Shown here: piece after piece, positions 56,162 to 64,000 of the stretch
How positions within the stretch are numbered: position 1 is the stretch's first letter
How the letters are laid out: every line of letters starts with the position of its first letter
Source: Hymenobacter qilianensis
GTDB lineage: Bacteria > Bacteroidota > Bacteroidia > Cytophagales > Hymenobacteraceae
Reading direction: 5' to 3'
NCBI RefSeq assembly: GCF_014489555.1
Contig: NZ_CP060784.1
Span: 3,348,001 to 3,412,000 of the forward strand
DNA: 64,000 nucleotides
Translations under genes and position numbers: made by a program
Notes under the pieces: generated by a model
Database searches by the model: none
Seen by the model: only the letters and a program-made list of their open reading frames with translations
Told to the model about the DNA's origin: nothing

Positions 56162-56253
56162 GTTTGCTGCTCTTCGAAAGTGACTTTGACGTTGGTGGCT
56201 TAGCTGGATAATTTCATCAGTTGCTGAAGTTGCAATGCTGTTGGCTGACGATT

Positions 56254-57960
56254 TTACTGCCCACTCATACTCTTATCACGCGCTCCTTTAAACTCCGAAC
56301 CAGCTTTCCACTGTGGAAAGGTCGTTTCACTAGCCAAGCGCTGACCTACGCGGAAGTAGAGCTGGGCGTCCTGAGTGATGCCGGATAGGTCCCATTTGGG
56401 GTCGAACTGGTCGGCGGGCTTGTGGTACATGTTAGTGGTGTAGTTCTGGCGCTGCTCAGAGATGTATTCCTTGCCGCGGGTGCGGCTCTCGAAGCCACCG
56501 CTGGCGTAGAGCGAGGGCACGCCCACGTGGGCGAAGCTGAAGTGGTCGGAGCGGTAGAACATGCCGGTTTCGGGTGTCTGGTCGGGGAGGATATAGCGGT
56601 CCTGCTCCTTGGCGGCGGCGCGGGCGTACTCCTCCAACTCTGATTGGCCGTAGCCAATGACGGTGAGGTCCTTCATCTTGCCGTAGGGCCAGAGCATGTC
56701 CATGTTCAGGTCGGCCACGGTCTTGTTGAGCGGAAACACCGGGTGCTGGGCGTAGTAAGCCGAGCCCAGCAGGCCCTGCTCTTCGCCCGTCACGGCCAGG
56801 AACACGATGCTACGGGCAGGCTTCTGGGGGGCTTTTTGGAAGGCTTCGGCAATGCTCAGCAGGGCAGCCAGACCAGTGCCGTCGTCCACGGCGCCGTTGT
56901 AGATGGAGTCGCCGGCAATAGCTTTGCCTACGCCAAAGTGGTCCCAGTGAGCCGAGTAGATGATATACTCATTGGGGCGGGTAGTGCCGGGTATCACCGC
57001 CAGCACGTTGCGACTGGTCTGACGGCGCAGCTTGTTCTGGATGCTGGCCGTGACGGTGAGGCCCGCAAGCGGGCGAGGCCGGAAGCCTTTCTGATTGGCA
57101 GCGGCGTAAAGTTGGTCGTAGTTCTGGCCGGCGGCCTGGAAGAGTCGCTTGGCCGCATCGAGCGTCAGCCAGCCTTCGATGGCGCACTTGCTGGCGCCTT
57201 TGTCAGGGGTTTGGGCGCGCAGCTTGGGGCTGATGGCCCCGCTCAGCACCACCGACCAGGGGTAAGCGGCCGGCTTGGTGTCGTGCACGATGAGTACGCC
57301 AGCGGCGCCTTGGCGGGCGGCTTCCTCGTATTTGTAAGTCCAGCGGCCGTAATAAGTCATGGCCTTGCCCTTAAACAAGGTGGTGTCGGTGCCCGCGTTG
57401 CCGGGGTCGTTTACCAGTACTACTACCGTTTTGCCTTTCACATCGAGGCCGGCGTAGTCGTTCCAGCCGTACTCGGGTGCCACCACGCCGTAGCCGGCAA
57501 ATACCAGCGGCGAATTGGTAACGGCCACCTGGGGCTGCTCGCGCTGTGTGAAGGCTACAAAATCGGTCTTGTATTGCAGATTCAGGCTTTTACCGTTGCC
57601 CTTGATCTGCATGGTCGCGGCCGGGGTGCCGGTTATTTCTACCAGCGGCACAGATTGAAAGTAGCCGCCATCCGGGCCAGGCTTGAGACCGAGCTGCTTG
57701 AATTGGTCCGCGAGGTACTTAGTGCTGCGCTCCTCGCCCACGGTAAACGGCTTGCGGCCCATCATCTCATCCGATGACACTGCCTGCAAGTACTTGCTGA
57801 TGCTAGCCGAACTGATGGTATCTGTAGAAGCAGCGGTTTCGGTAGCGGAAGCTGCTGGCTGGGTTGCTTCCGTGGTGTTGGAGCTGGATTGCGACTGGCA
57901 GCCGGCCAGGGCCAGGCCTAGCAGCCCGGCCGCGGCAACAGAACGAGTAGTGTGTAGCAT
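56254..57960 (-). CDS. M28-family metallopeptidase lipoprotein
   Basis: A 568-residue zinc peptidase anchored as a lipoprotein (TTRSVAAAGLLGLALAGC, Cys21). A PA domain lies in the middle (VFAGYGVVAPEYGWNDYAGL). The zinc ligands of M28 are visible: H and D in YSAHWDHFGVG, D in GAVDDGTG, E-E in AVTGEEQGLLGSA, D in DLNMDML, and H in RSDHFSFAHVG. Family members are aminopeptidases on periplasmic or surface peptides. The motif occurs as QKAPQKP. The Ser/Thr-rich start after the Cys is a flexible tether. Confidence 0.93.
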   Translation of the reverse strand: MLHTTRSVAAAGLLGLALAGCQSQSSSNTTEATQPAASATETAASTDTISSASISKYLQAVSSDEMMGRKPFTVGEERSTKYLADQFKQLGLKPGPDGGYFQSVPLVEITGTPAATMQIKGNGKSLNLQYKTDFVAFTQREQPQVAVTNSPLVFAGYGVVAPEYGWNDYAGLDVKGKTVVVLVNDPGNAGTDTTLFKGKAMTYYGRWTYKYEEAARQGAAGVLIVHDTKPAAYPWSVVLSGAISPKLRAQTPDKGASKCAIEGWLTLDAAKRLFQAAGQNYDQLYAAANQKGFRPRPLAGLTVTASIQNKLRRQTSRNVLAVIPGTTRPNEYIIYSAHWDHFGVGKAIAGDSIYNGAVDDGTGLAALLSIAEAFQKAPQKPARSIVFLAVTGEEQGLLGSAYYAQHPVFPLNKTVADLNMDMLWPYGKMKDLTVIGYGQSELEEYARAAAKEQDRYILPDQTPETGMFYRSDHFSFAHVGVPSLYASGGFESRTRGKEYISEQRQNYTTNMYHKPADQFDPKWDLSGITQDAQLYFRVGQRLASETTFPQWKAGSEFKGARDKSMSGQ

Positions 57961-58111
57961 GTGAGTATAATGCGTTATGGCTCGGTGACAAGTGTCGTAG
58001 CTGAAATATGGAAGTAATATTTAGCTACTCAATAGTAGCGGATATTTTGCTTATTCAATTCTCATCCACGACCGAAGAAATTGCCCTCATGAACAACTTC
58101 ATGTAAGTAGG
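57961..58111. other. Start of the M28 upstream gap with broken coding remnant
   Basis: Includes the M28 promoter region. Near 58068 a weak reading frame (ATTGCCCTCATGAACAACTT) ends in a TAA at 58103, just before the in-frame remnant at 58112-58309, and may be an earlier piece of the same lost gene. Confidence 0.4.
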
Positions 58112-58309
58112 CCCAACCGGGAGTTTCTGCTACAAATCCGCCGGGGCGAGTTTGAGTATGAGACGCTAGTAGCGGAAGCCGAGGCGCTGGTGACGCGGGT
58201 AGAAGCTGCGTTTGCCGCCTCTACTTTGCCGGAGGCGCCAAACAGACAAGCCGCTGAGCAACTGCTGATTCGGGTGCGACGGGAGTTTTACGCGGCAGCA
58301 AGCGGGTAA
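58112..58309 (+). pseudogene. C-terminal remnant, likely of a nucleotidyltransferase-type protein
   Basis: An open 65-codon stretch (PNREFLLQIRRGEFEYETLV ... AEQLLIRVRREFYAAASG, then TAA) with no start codon. Its make-up (LLxIRRGEFxYE, EALVTRVEAAF) resembles the C-terminus of COG3541-type predicted nucleotidyltransferases. A second, more decayed copy of the same sequence lies at 59862-59998, on the other side of the barrel-protein gene. Only the end of the gene is present. Confidence 0.55.
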
Positions 58310-58353
58310 GGGCAGCCCAGCCCCAAGCAGCTAGCCCAGCACTAGCGACCGGC

Positions 58354-59594
58354 TTAAAATGCCTCCGCCACGTTGATATAGAAATTGCCCCCCGCGTCGC
58401 CGAAGGCCGCGTCGAAGCGCAAGTTCAGGTTTTCGGCCTTCACAAGCTTGAAGCGCAGGCCCGCGCCCGCGGCCGGATGCAGGCCATTGAAATCGAAATC
58501 GCGCAGGCGCGAGGCCACCCTGCCGGCGCTGACGAAGCCCACCACTCCAAAGCGGCTGGTGAGCGGCAGGCGATATTCAACCTGGGCGGCGGCGTAGTTG
58601 CGGTCGAGGTAGCGCCCTTCGTAGTAGCCGCGCATCAGCCCACCGCCCCCAAGGCCCCGTGTTCCAGCAGCGGCACGTTGCCGCCAGTCAGGTAACCGAA
58701 CACCTGATAGGCCAGCACGTGCTGGCGGTTACCCGCAATCTGAAAATACTGCCGCACGTCGATTTTGGTCAGCTCATAGCGAAATTGCCCCCCGAGTTGT
58801 TGGCCGTACCAGCCGTGGGTGATTTCGGCTAATATACCCCGCTGGGCATTCAGCACGTTGTCGCGCGTGTCGTAGGTCAGGGCCGTTTCCAAGCCCGTGC
58901 TCACGGCGCCGAGCGCGCCGGTTTCTCGCGGCTGGCCGGCGGCGTCGAGCAGGAGGCTTTGCGGAGCCAACTGCACGTCGCTCGTCCGCACGTGGCGCAC
59001 GCCGCCGCCCACAAACAGCTTTCCCACGATCCGCCGCAATAGTAGCGGCTCAATTACCGTGTAGCGGTAGTCGTAAATCTCCTCGTTGGAGCTGGGCGTG
59101 TTGTTGCCCACGCCGTAGAAGAGCTGCGGAAAGCTGGAATGCCGCAGGTTGCCGCGCAGCAGGTAGTTTTCGTGGTTGAAAAAAACCGTGTAACCCGAAT
59201 ACAGGATGTACTGCTTATTGAGCGTGTACTGAAACGACACCGGAATGTTGGAGGTCCGGGTATCGGTACTGGCGCCTCTGGGCTTGAAGAGAAATTTGGC
59301 CCCCAGGCCCGCGCCCCAGCTGGTTTCGGGGGCATAGGAGATGATGGGGGCCAGCACCAGCCGGGTTGGGTAGGCGCCGCGCTGCGCCACCGCCTGCCGG
59401 TTGATGTCGAACTCGAACACATCGAGCACGCGGTCGAGAAACGAGCGGCTGGTATCAGCCGGGGCTGTCTGTCCGCCCGCCGTGCTGCTGCGTAGCGAGT
59501 CGGCCGGTAGCTGCTGGGCCGCCGCCGGAAAAGTGGCTAGTGTGCTTCCGGCTGCCAGCAAAACCGCCAGGAGTGCGCCCCCATATACTTTCAT
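58354..59594 (-). pseudogene. Outer-membrane BamA/surface-antigen-like barrel protein, interrupted by one base
   Basis: An exported beta-barrel protein of the surface-antigen (Bac_surface_Ag) family: signal peptide ALLAVLLAAGSTLATFPAAA, then many alternating beta strands (VSFQYTLNKQYILYSGYTVF, GNLRHSSFPQLFYGVGNNTP) and a C-terminal barrel ending GGNFYINVAEAF. As read it stops at ALGAVG and restarts at MRGYYEGRYLDRN. Adding one base to the C run at 58646-58650 gives GALGGGGLMRGYYEGRYLD, matching the conserved GGxxxxRGY strand of the family, and a 413-residue protein. No POTRA domains are visible. The motif also occurs as AGGNF and LGGQF. Confidence 0.85.
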
Positions 59595-60169
59595 ATATCT
59601 AGTTAACCTGATTTACCACGAAGGTAGGGTGAAGGGAAATTCAGAGCCGAGCTTGGCTTGCAACGCTGGCTACCATCGGGGGCGAACTGCGGGGTCTGGT
59701 CAAGGCAGAAGCCGCCAAGCTGGACCAAGCTAATTTTTCCGGGGATAACCAAGCGGCGTTTTTCTGCCTTACGGATAAACTGAACTGTGTAGTCGGAACA
59801 GCAGTGAATAAGCTACACGGCCGCCCGGTGCGCTCTGGCCAACGTGCCTCACCTCCCCGACGTAGCGGTAGCTGAGGCCCTGGTAACGCAAGTGTAAGCG
59901 GCCTTTGCCTCCCTTTGCCGGAGGCGCCCAACAAACAAGCCGCCGAGCAGCGGCTGACTTAAGTGCGGCGGGAGTTTTATGCGGGAGTAAGCCGGTAGCC
60001 AAGTGGCCTAGTGGTGTCACGACTTTTTCGGTCGTGGTACCACTCAGATGTTTCTGAAAATAATTTTCGCGGCGCGTGTGGAAAAAAGCCCCCAGGGCAT
60101 CATCCTCCCGTCGGCCGGCGGATAGCTTGGGCCCGACCAGTTTTCTGGCCTTTCCAACCTGCCTCGCCT
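59595..60169 (+). pseudogene. Decayed coding DNA, second remnant of the nucleotidyltransferase-type gene
   Basis: From 59862 to 59998 the + strand matches the remnant at 58112-58309 (GTAGC-GAGGC-CTGGT-ACGC words and a common end GGGAGTTTTAYGC), but with stops and shifts. Upstream (about 59650-59850) an open frame without a start translates as IGGELRGLVKAEAAKLDQAN..., possibly more of the same gene. The rest, to 60169, holds a GCCCCCAG motif at 60087 and the promoter region of the next gene. Confidence 0.5.
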
Positions 60170-63100
60170 ATGCCCCGACACCTACGCCTCGTCTTTGTAT
60201 TGCTGTATTTGTTGAGCTGGCAGGTGGCCGCGGCCCAGCAGCGCCTGGCTCAGGGCCGGCAGCGCAGCTACTACACCAAAGTCTTCCGCCTCACCGACGC
60301 TAAAACGCTGCTGCTGTACCAGAAAGGTTTGAGCGCGGCCAAGGCCAGCTTTTTCATCCAGCCTGTCGACTCATTTCCGACGGACAGCCTCCGCCAGTGG
60401 CGTCGTCCGCTGCCAGTGGGCTACTACCTGGTGGCCCACACCGAGGGGCCGCGCCTGGTGTACTGGCTGCGCTCCGTGACTGACCGCGAGGTAGTGGTGC
60501 TGGACAATCAGGTGGATCTGGCTCTGGTGGTGCGCGATACGACCGGCCAGTTGCTCGACGGCCGGGCCCAGGTGCGTATAGGCGGGCGCGAAGTGCCATT
60601 TGATGCCGCTACGCAGAGCTTCCGCAAGGCGCGGGGCGGGCGCGGCGGCATTGTGGCCGTCACGCAGGGTGGGCGCACGACCTATCATCTGCTCACCCGA
60701 ACGTTTCCCTCCAAAATGCCCTTCACGGCCCGCAGCGTAGCTAATCGGGTGGTGTTTGGGTTTCCGCTGGGATACCTCACGGGCCCCGTACGCAACTTTG
60801 TGCGCGGCCTCCGGCACTTCAGCTACACGACTACTGGGCTGGTGGGCTTGGTGCGGTCGGTGTTTAGCGAAGACGTGCGCGAGGAGCGTCAAAATCAGCG
60901 CGAGCAGCGGCGAGAGCAGACCTGGACGCACTACCTGGTATTTAGCAAGCCCCGCTACCGGCCCCAGGGCGACACCCTGCGGCTGAAGGCGCGGGTGACC
61001 CGGCGCGACGGCGGCCGGCTCTGCACCGCTCCGCTCACGCTGTGGCTCACCAATAATGGTAAGGATAGAAAGATAGCCGTGCTCCGCGCAGAGCGGCCTG
61101 GTTCTTACGTCTTTGAGTTGCCGCTGACCGATACGCTGGGCCTGCAAAGCAGCCGCCCCGTGTACGTGCGCCTCGACAATTCTCATGATGTGACCCTGGC
61201 CAGCGGGGAGTTTCAGCTGGAAGATTATGAGCTGAAAAACACCCGCTACACCCTGCGCGTGGCCGAAACCGAGCAGCGCCGGGGCACGCCCCAGGCTTTG
61301 TTTCTGCGCGGCACCGATGCCAATGAGTTGAACCTGCTGGATGCGCGGGTGCAGGTGGCGGTGGTGCCCACGCAGGTTACGCGCCTGGCCTCGCCCGTGG
61401 TGTTTGTGCCCGACACGCTCTGGACGTATGCTCAATCCCTTGATCCTGTTGGCGAAACCCGCCTGAATTTGCCCCCCAGTCAGCTGCCCGCCGCCGAGTT
61501 GCGCTACCGCGTAGAAGCCACCTTCCTCAACTCCGACAACGAGCGCCACGCCGAGCAGGCCCAGGTTACCTACCGCCTCGACCCCGGTCAGCTGACCGTG
61601 CAGCTCCACAACGACTCCGTGCAGCTGCGCTTTCAGCAAGCCGGCAAAAATGCCCCCCAGACCGCCACGCTGGAGATTTGGCCCCCGGATTCCGTTCTAC
61701 AGAAACCTCTGTTTCGCGGCCCCGTGCAGCTGCCGCTGGATTTGCCGGTGCTGCCCCAGGCCGCCCGTTATGTGCTGCGCGATGCCGCCGGCCGCACCGC
61801 CGAGCTGCGCCTGACGCCCGCCAACGCCGCCCTGTCCCTGCGCTCCGACCGCACCCACGACTCTATTTTTGTAGAAATGGAAAATCCCCACCGACTGGCG
61901 TTCTGGTACTTCGTGTATCGGGGTAATGAGCTGGTGCGCCGGGGCTATGGCCGGGAGCTGAAAATGGCCGAGCGGGCCAGCAGTCCCGAGCCGTGGTTTG
62001 CCTCGGTGCAGTACGAGTGGGGCGGGGAGATGCGCACCGATGAATACAGTATCCCATTGAATCAAAGCCAGTTGCAGGTTCGCGCCGAGCAGCCTGCCGT
62101 GGCCTATCCTGGCCAGCGCATCCGCCTGACGTACCACGTTACCGATGGCGCGGGCGCGCCGGTGCCCAATGCCGACCTCACTTCCTATGCCTACACCAGC
62201 AAGTTCCGGCAGCCCGAGGCCCCCGAGCTGCCCAGCATTGAGCCACCTACGGTGGGCCGAAGGGCCGGGCGGCGGTTTCGGCTGGCGGAGCAGTTTGACA
62301 ACAAACCCGAGCAAACCAGCCAGCAACTACTCGATTGGGCGCAGTGGCGCAGGCAGTTGGGGCTCGATTCGCTGGTGTTTTATCAATTTCTGTATCCTGA
62401 TTTCGGCGTATTTGGCGAATACCGCCCCGCGCCGGGCGGCATCACGCAGGTGGCACCCTTTGTAGTCGATTCGGGCCGAGTGCAGCCGGCGGCAGCCGTA
62501 TATCTGGATGGTGTGCCGATTTACATTCGCGCCATCAACCACACCGAGCCCTACGCCCTGGTAGCCGACAGTGGCTACCACACCCTGGCCGTTCGCACCG
62601 CTACTCGCCTCATCACTTTGCGCGGCGTGTACCTGCGGCCCCTGCACAAGCTCACCGTCAGCCTCGACCTGAACTACCCGCGCCCCGATATGACGGTGGA
62701 AGAGCGCCCCGCCACTTTCACTCCCCTTGAGCAAACCGAGCTGAACCGACGTTTGCTGCCCGTGAGCGTCACCAATTTGCCCCCCGGCGTGTTGCCCACG
62801 CTCCGGCAAGGTGCCCGTTTGCAGGTACTTACGTATCAGCATCGTTCCCAGCAGGACTATCGAAATGCGGTGTGGATGGGCGGGCCGTTTCGGGCCGACT
62901 CGGTGCTGTACCGGGAGGGGAGCGGGCTGCGGCAGAAATTTCTGTTTGAGCCTGCTTACCGCTACGCCTTCGCGCCGGGTCTGCTCAAGCAAACCAGCAC
63001 ACCGCCCTATCGCTTCGAGGGCCTGACTCGCTACAGCTCCGCCGATTCGCTGCCGTTGCGCGGCTTTGCCTACACCGAAGCCGCCGTGCGCAAGCTCCAG

Positions 63101-64000
63101 GAGCAGCTCAGCTTCCAGCCAACCACCCGCGCCTGGACCTTCGTGCAGCTCGATGACACCGTGCAGACCCGCGCCGGGCAGGGCCGCCTGGTGCTGTGGG
63201 CGCCACCTACGAATGCTGATATGAAACCGCAAACGCCCGTGCCCGCTGTTTTATACACCTTAATTACCCAGCAGAGCCAGCCAAAGTTTGGTCGGCTGTT
63301 GCGTGGGCTAATGCCTGTACAAGGCCTGAAGCCCGGCAAATACCGCGTGGCCGTGCTGCTGGCCGACAGCACCTGTCTGGTGCCCGCCGATGTAAACGTC
63401 CGGGCCGGCGGTACTACCTACGTGCAGCTTCAGCACTCGCATCGGCAGCCAAAAGGTCCTGCGAGCCAGCGTGTGAGGCGTTTTATTGAGATGCGCACCA
63501 TCCGTTCGACGGCGGCGACTGAACAGCCGGCCGTGCGCACCTACCAAATCCGGGAAACGACGGCGGCGGAGCGGCGGGGATGGCCGCTGGTGCGGGGGCG
63601 GGTGCTCGATAAAAGTTCGGGCGAAGGTCTGCCGGGCGTCACGGTGCTGGTAAAAGGCACCAGCGTAGGAGTGTCCAGCAACGCCGATGGCAGCTTTGAG
63701 CTAAACGTGCCCTACGGTGGTACACTGGTTTTCTCTTTTATTGGCTACCTCACAGTGGAGCGCGTGGTGATTGGGCGGGAGCTGGAGGTCAGCTTAAGCG
63801 CTGATACCAAGCAGCTTTCGGAGGTGGTTGTGACAGGTTTAGGTAGCCAAAGTCTACAGGGCCGAGTGGCTGGAGTAACTATAACCAACAGTGCATCAGG
63901 TGTAAGCAGCAATATCATCAGGATTCGAGGCAACGCTAGCTTATCCATGACAAACCAACCGCTCTACATCGTGGATGGAGTGCCTTTCAATGGCCGGGTG
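60170..64000 (+). CDS. Giant exported protein ending in CarboxypepD_reg and TonB-plug domains (partial)
   Basis: An open frame of at least 1,277 codons runs off the right edge; I checked the frame at several points and saw no stop. It starts with a signal peptide (PRHLRLVFVLLYLLSWQVAA). About 1,100 residues of alternating beta-rich modules follow, including YRPQGDTLRLKARVTRRDGG and VAYPGQRIRLTYHVTDGAG, which look like MG2-type (alpha-2-macroglobulin) domains. Near residue 1,150 comes VRGRVLDKSSGEGLPGVTVL, the carboxypeptidase-regulatory-like domain of Bacteroidota, and then a TonB-plug-like segment (GVTITNSASGVSSNIIRIRG, NQPLYIVDGVPFNGRV). Whether a barrel follows cannot be seen. The combination suggests a surface or envelope protein. 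Confidence 0.8.
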   Translation, partial: MPRHLRLVFVLLYLLSWQVAAAQQRLAQGRQRSYYTKVFRLTDAKTLLLYQKGLSAAKASFFIQPVDSFPTDSLRQWRRPLPVGYYLVAHTEGPRLVYWLRSVTDREVVVLDNQVDLALVVRDTTGQLLDGRAQVRIGGREVPFDAATQSFRKARGGRGGIVAVTQGGRTTYHLLTRTFPSKMPFTARSVANRVVFGFPLGYLTGPVRNFVRGLRHFSYTTTGLVGLVRSVFSEDVREERQNQREQRREQTWTHYLVFSKPRYRPQGDTLRLKARVTRRDGGRLCTAPLTLWLTNNGKDRKIAVLRAERPGSYVFELPLTDTLGLQSSRPVYVRLDNSHDVTLASGEFQLEDYELKNTRYTLRVAETEQRRGTPQALFLRGTDANELNLLDARVQVAVVPTQVTRLASPVVFVPDTLWTYAQSLDPVGETRLNLPPSQLPAAELRYRVEATFLNSDNERHAEQAQVTYRLDPGQLTVQLHNDSVQLRFQQAGKNAPQTATLEIWPPDSVLQKPLFRGPVQLPLDLPVLPQAARYVLRDAAGRTAELRLTPANAALSLRSDRTHDSIFVEMENPHRLAFWYFVYRGNELVRRGYGRELKMAERASSPEPWFASVQYEWGGEMRTDEYSIPLNQSQLQVRAEQPAVAYPGQRIRLTYHVTDGAGAPVPNADLTSYAYTSKFRQPEAPELPSIEPPTVGRRAGRRFRLAEQFDNKPEQTSQQLLDWAQWRRQLGLDSLVFYQFLYPDFGVFGEYRPAPGGITQVAPFVVDSGRVQPAAAVYLDGVPIYIRAINHTEPYALVADSGYHTLAVRTATRLITLRGVYLRPLHKLTVSLDLNYPRPDMTVEERPATFTPLEQTELNRRLLPVSVTNLPPGVLPTLRQGARLQVLTYQHRSQQDYRNAVWMGGPFRADSVLYREGSGLRQKFLFEPAYRYAFAPGLLKQTSTPPYRFEGLTRYSSADSLPLRGFAYTEAAVRKLQEQLSFQPTTRAWTFVQLDDTVQTRAGQGRLVLWAPPTNADMKPQTPVPAVLYTLITQQSQPKFGRLLRGLMPVQGLKPGKYRVAVLLADSTCLVPADVNVRAGGTTYVQLQHSHRQPKGPASQRVRRFIEMRTIRSTAATEQPAVRTYQIRETTAAERRGWPLVRGRVLDKSSGEGLPGVTVLVKGTSVGVSSNADGSFELNVPYGGTLVFSFIGYLTVERVVIGRELEVSLSADTKQLSEVVVTGLGSQSLQGRVAGVTITNSASGVSSNIIRIRGNASLSMTNQPLYIVDGVPFNGRV

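Noticed and set aside
56644-57777. 377-codon plus-strand frame opposite the M28 peptidase
   Set aside because: Antisense shadow of a gene with complete zinc-ligand motifs.
60371-63232. Long minus-strand frames (422, 209 and 301 codons) at the right end
   Set aside because: The plus strand stays open for the whole 3.8 kb, with signal peptide, CarboxypepD_reg and plug-like domains; the minus frames are fragments with His/Gln/Gly-rich noise.

Overview
The window reads as chromosomal DNA of a Bacteroidota bacterium of the Cytophagales, most likely Hymenobacter or a close relative. The evidence is the gene families: a type IX secretion C-terminal sorting domain, GH97, S46 peptidase, TIGR02757, DUF3127, a LysM protein with a C-terminal barrel-like domain, and a CarboxypepD_reg plus TonB-plug protein. 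Several promoters also match the Bacteroidota -7 box TAnnTTTG, and the DNA is GC-rich with AT-rich intergenic patches. The genus is inferred, not proven. Most of the window is ordinary chromosome; there is no prophage, insertion sequence with a transposase, or CRISPR array that I can see, and only one RNA gene (tRNA-Glu).

Layout. 1-6.4 kb: end of an exported protein gene, NADP isocitrate dehydrogenase, a MarR regulator overlapping a serine hydrolase gene with a clear operator, tRNA-Glu, GAPDH and a lipid kinase. 6.4-15 kb: a SUI1-like factor, DUF1622, KdsB, a LysM protein, TIGR02757, an amidohydrolase, an S46 peptidase and a DUF1232 protein. 15-18.2 kb: a large secreted nuclease-like protein with a sorting tail. 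18.3-23.7 kb: a five-gene minus-strand cluster (ATP-grasp-like, class I glutamine amidotransferase, GCS2 carboxylate-amine ligase, ATP-grasp ligase, esterase) with a divergent esterase-DinB fusion; it looks like a pathway that makes a small peptide or amide-linked metabolite.

25-46 kb: an AlbA_2 protein, a short-chain dehydrogenase, DUF3127, isoaspartyl peptidase and cyanophycinase facing each other, M1 aminopeptidase, L,D-transpeptidase, an Xre-type regulator in an AT-rich patch, an RhlE-type helicase, a NUDIX hydrolase, a glycosyltransferase and a multi-PAS histidine kinase. 45-56 kb: GH1 beta-glucosidase, then the RNA-repair genes hen1 and pnkp separated by a lipoprotein gene, a GH97 enzyme and a gene for a protein with a diadenylate-cyclase-like (DAC) sensor domain, which is divergent from pnkp. 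56-64 kb: M28 peptidase, an outer-membrane barrel protein flanked by decayed gene pieces, and the first 1,277 codons of a giant exported protein.

Three sequence-level patterns run across the window. A short motif, A/T-rich bases followed by GCCCCCC and usually AG, recurs more than 40 times in coding and non-coding DNA on both strands. Seven genes carry single-base deletions (eight sites), all in runs of G or C, and five of the eight are G or C runs of five where the protein frame calls for six. Palindromic repeats are common: four copies of a ~90-bp hairpin element between genes, and two different in-frame palindromic insertions inside hen1 and pnkp.
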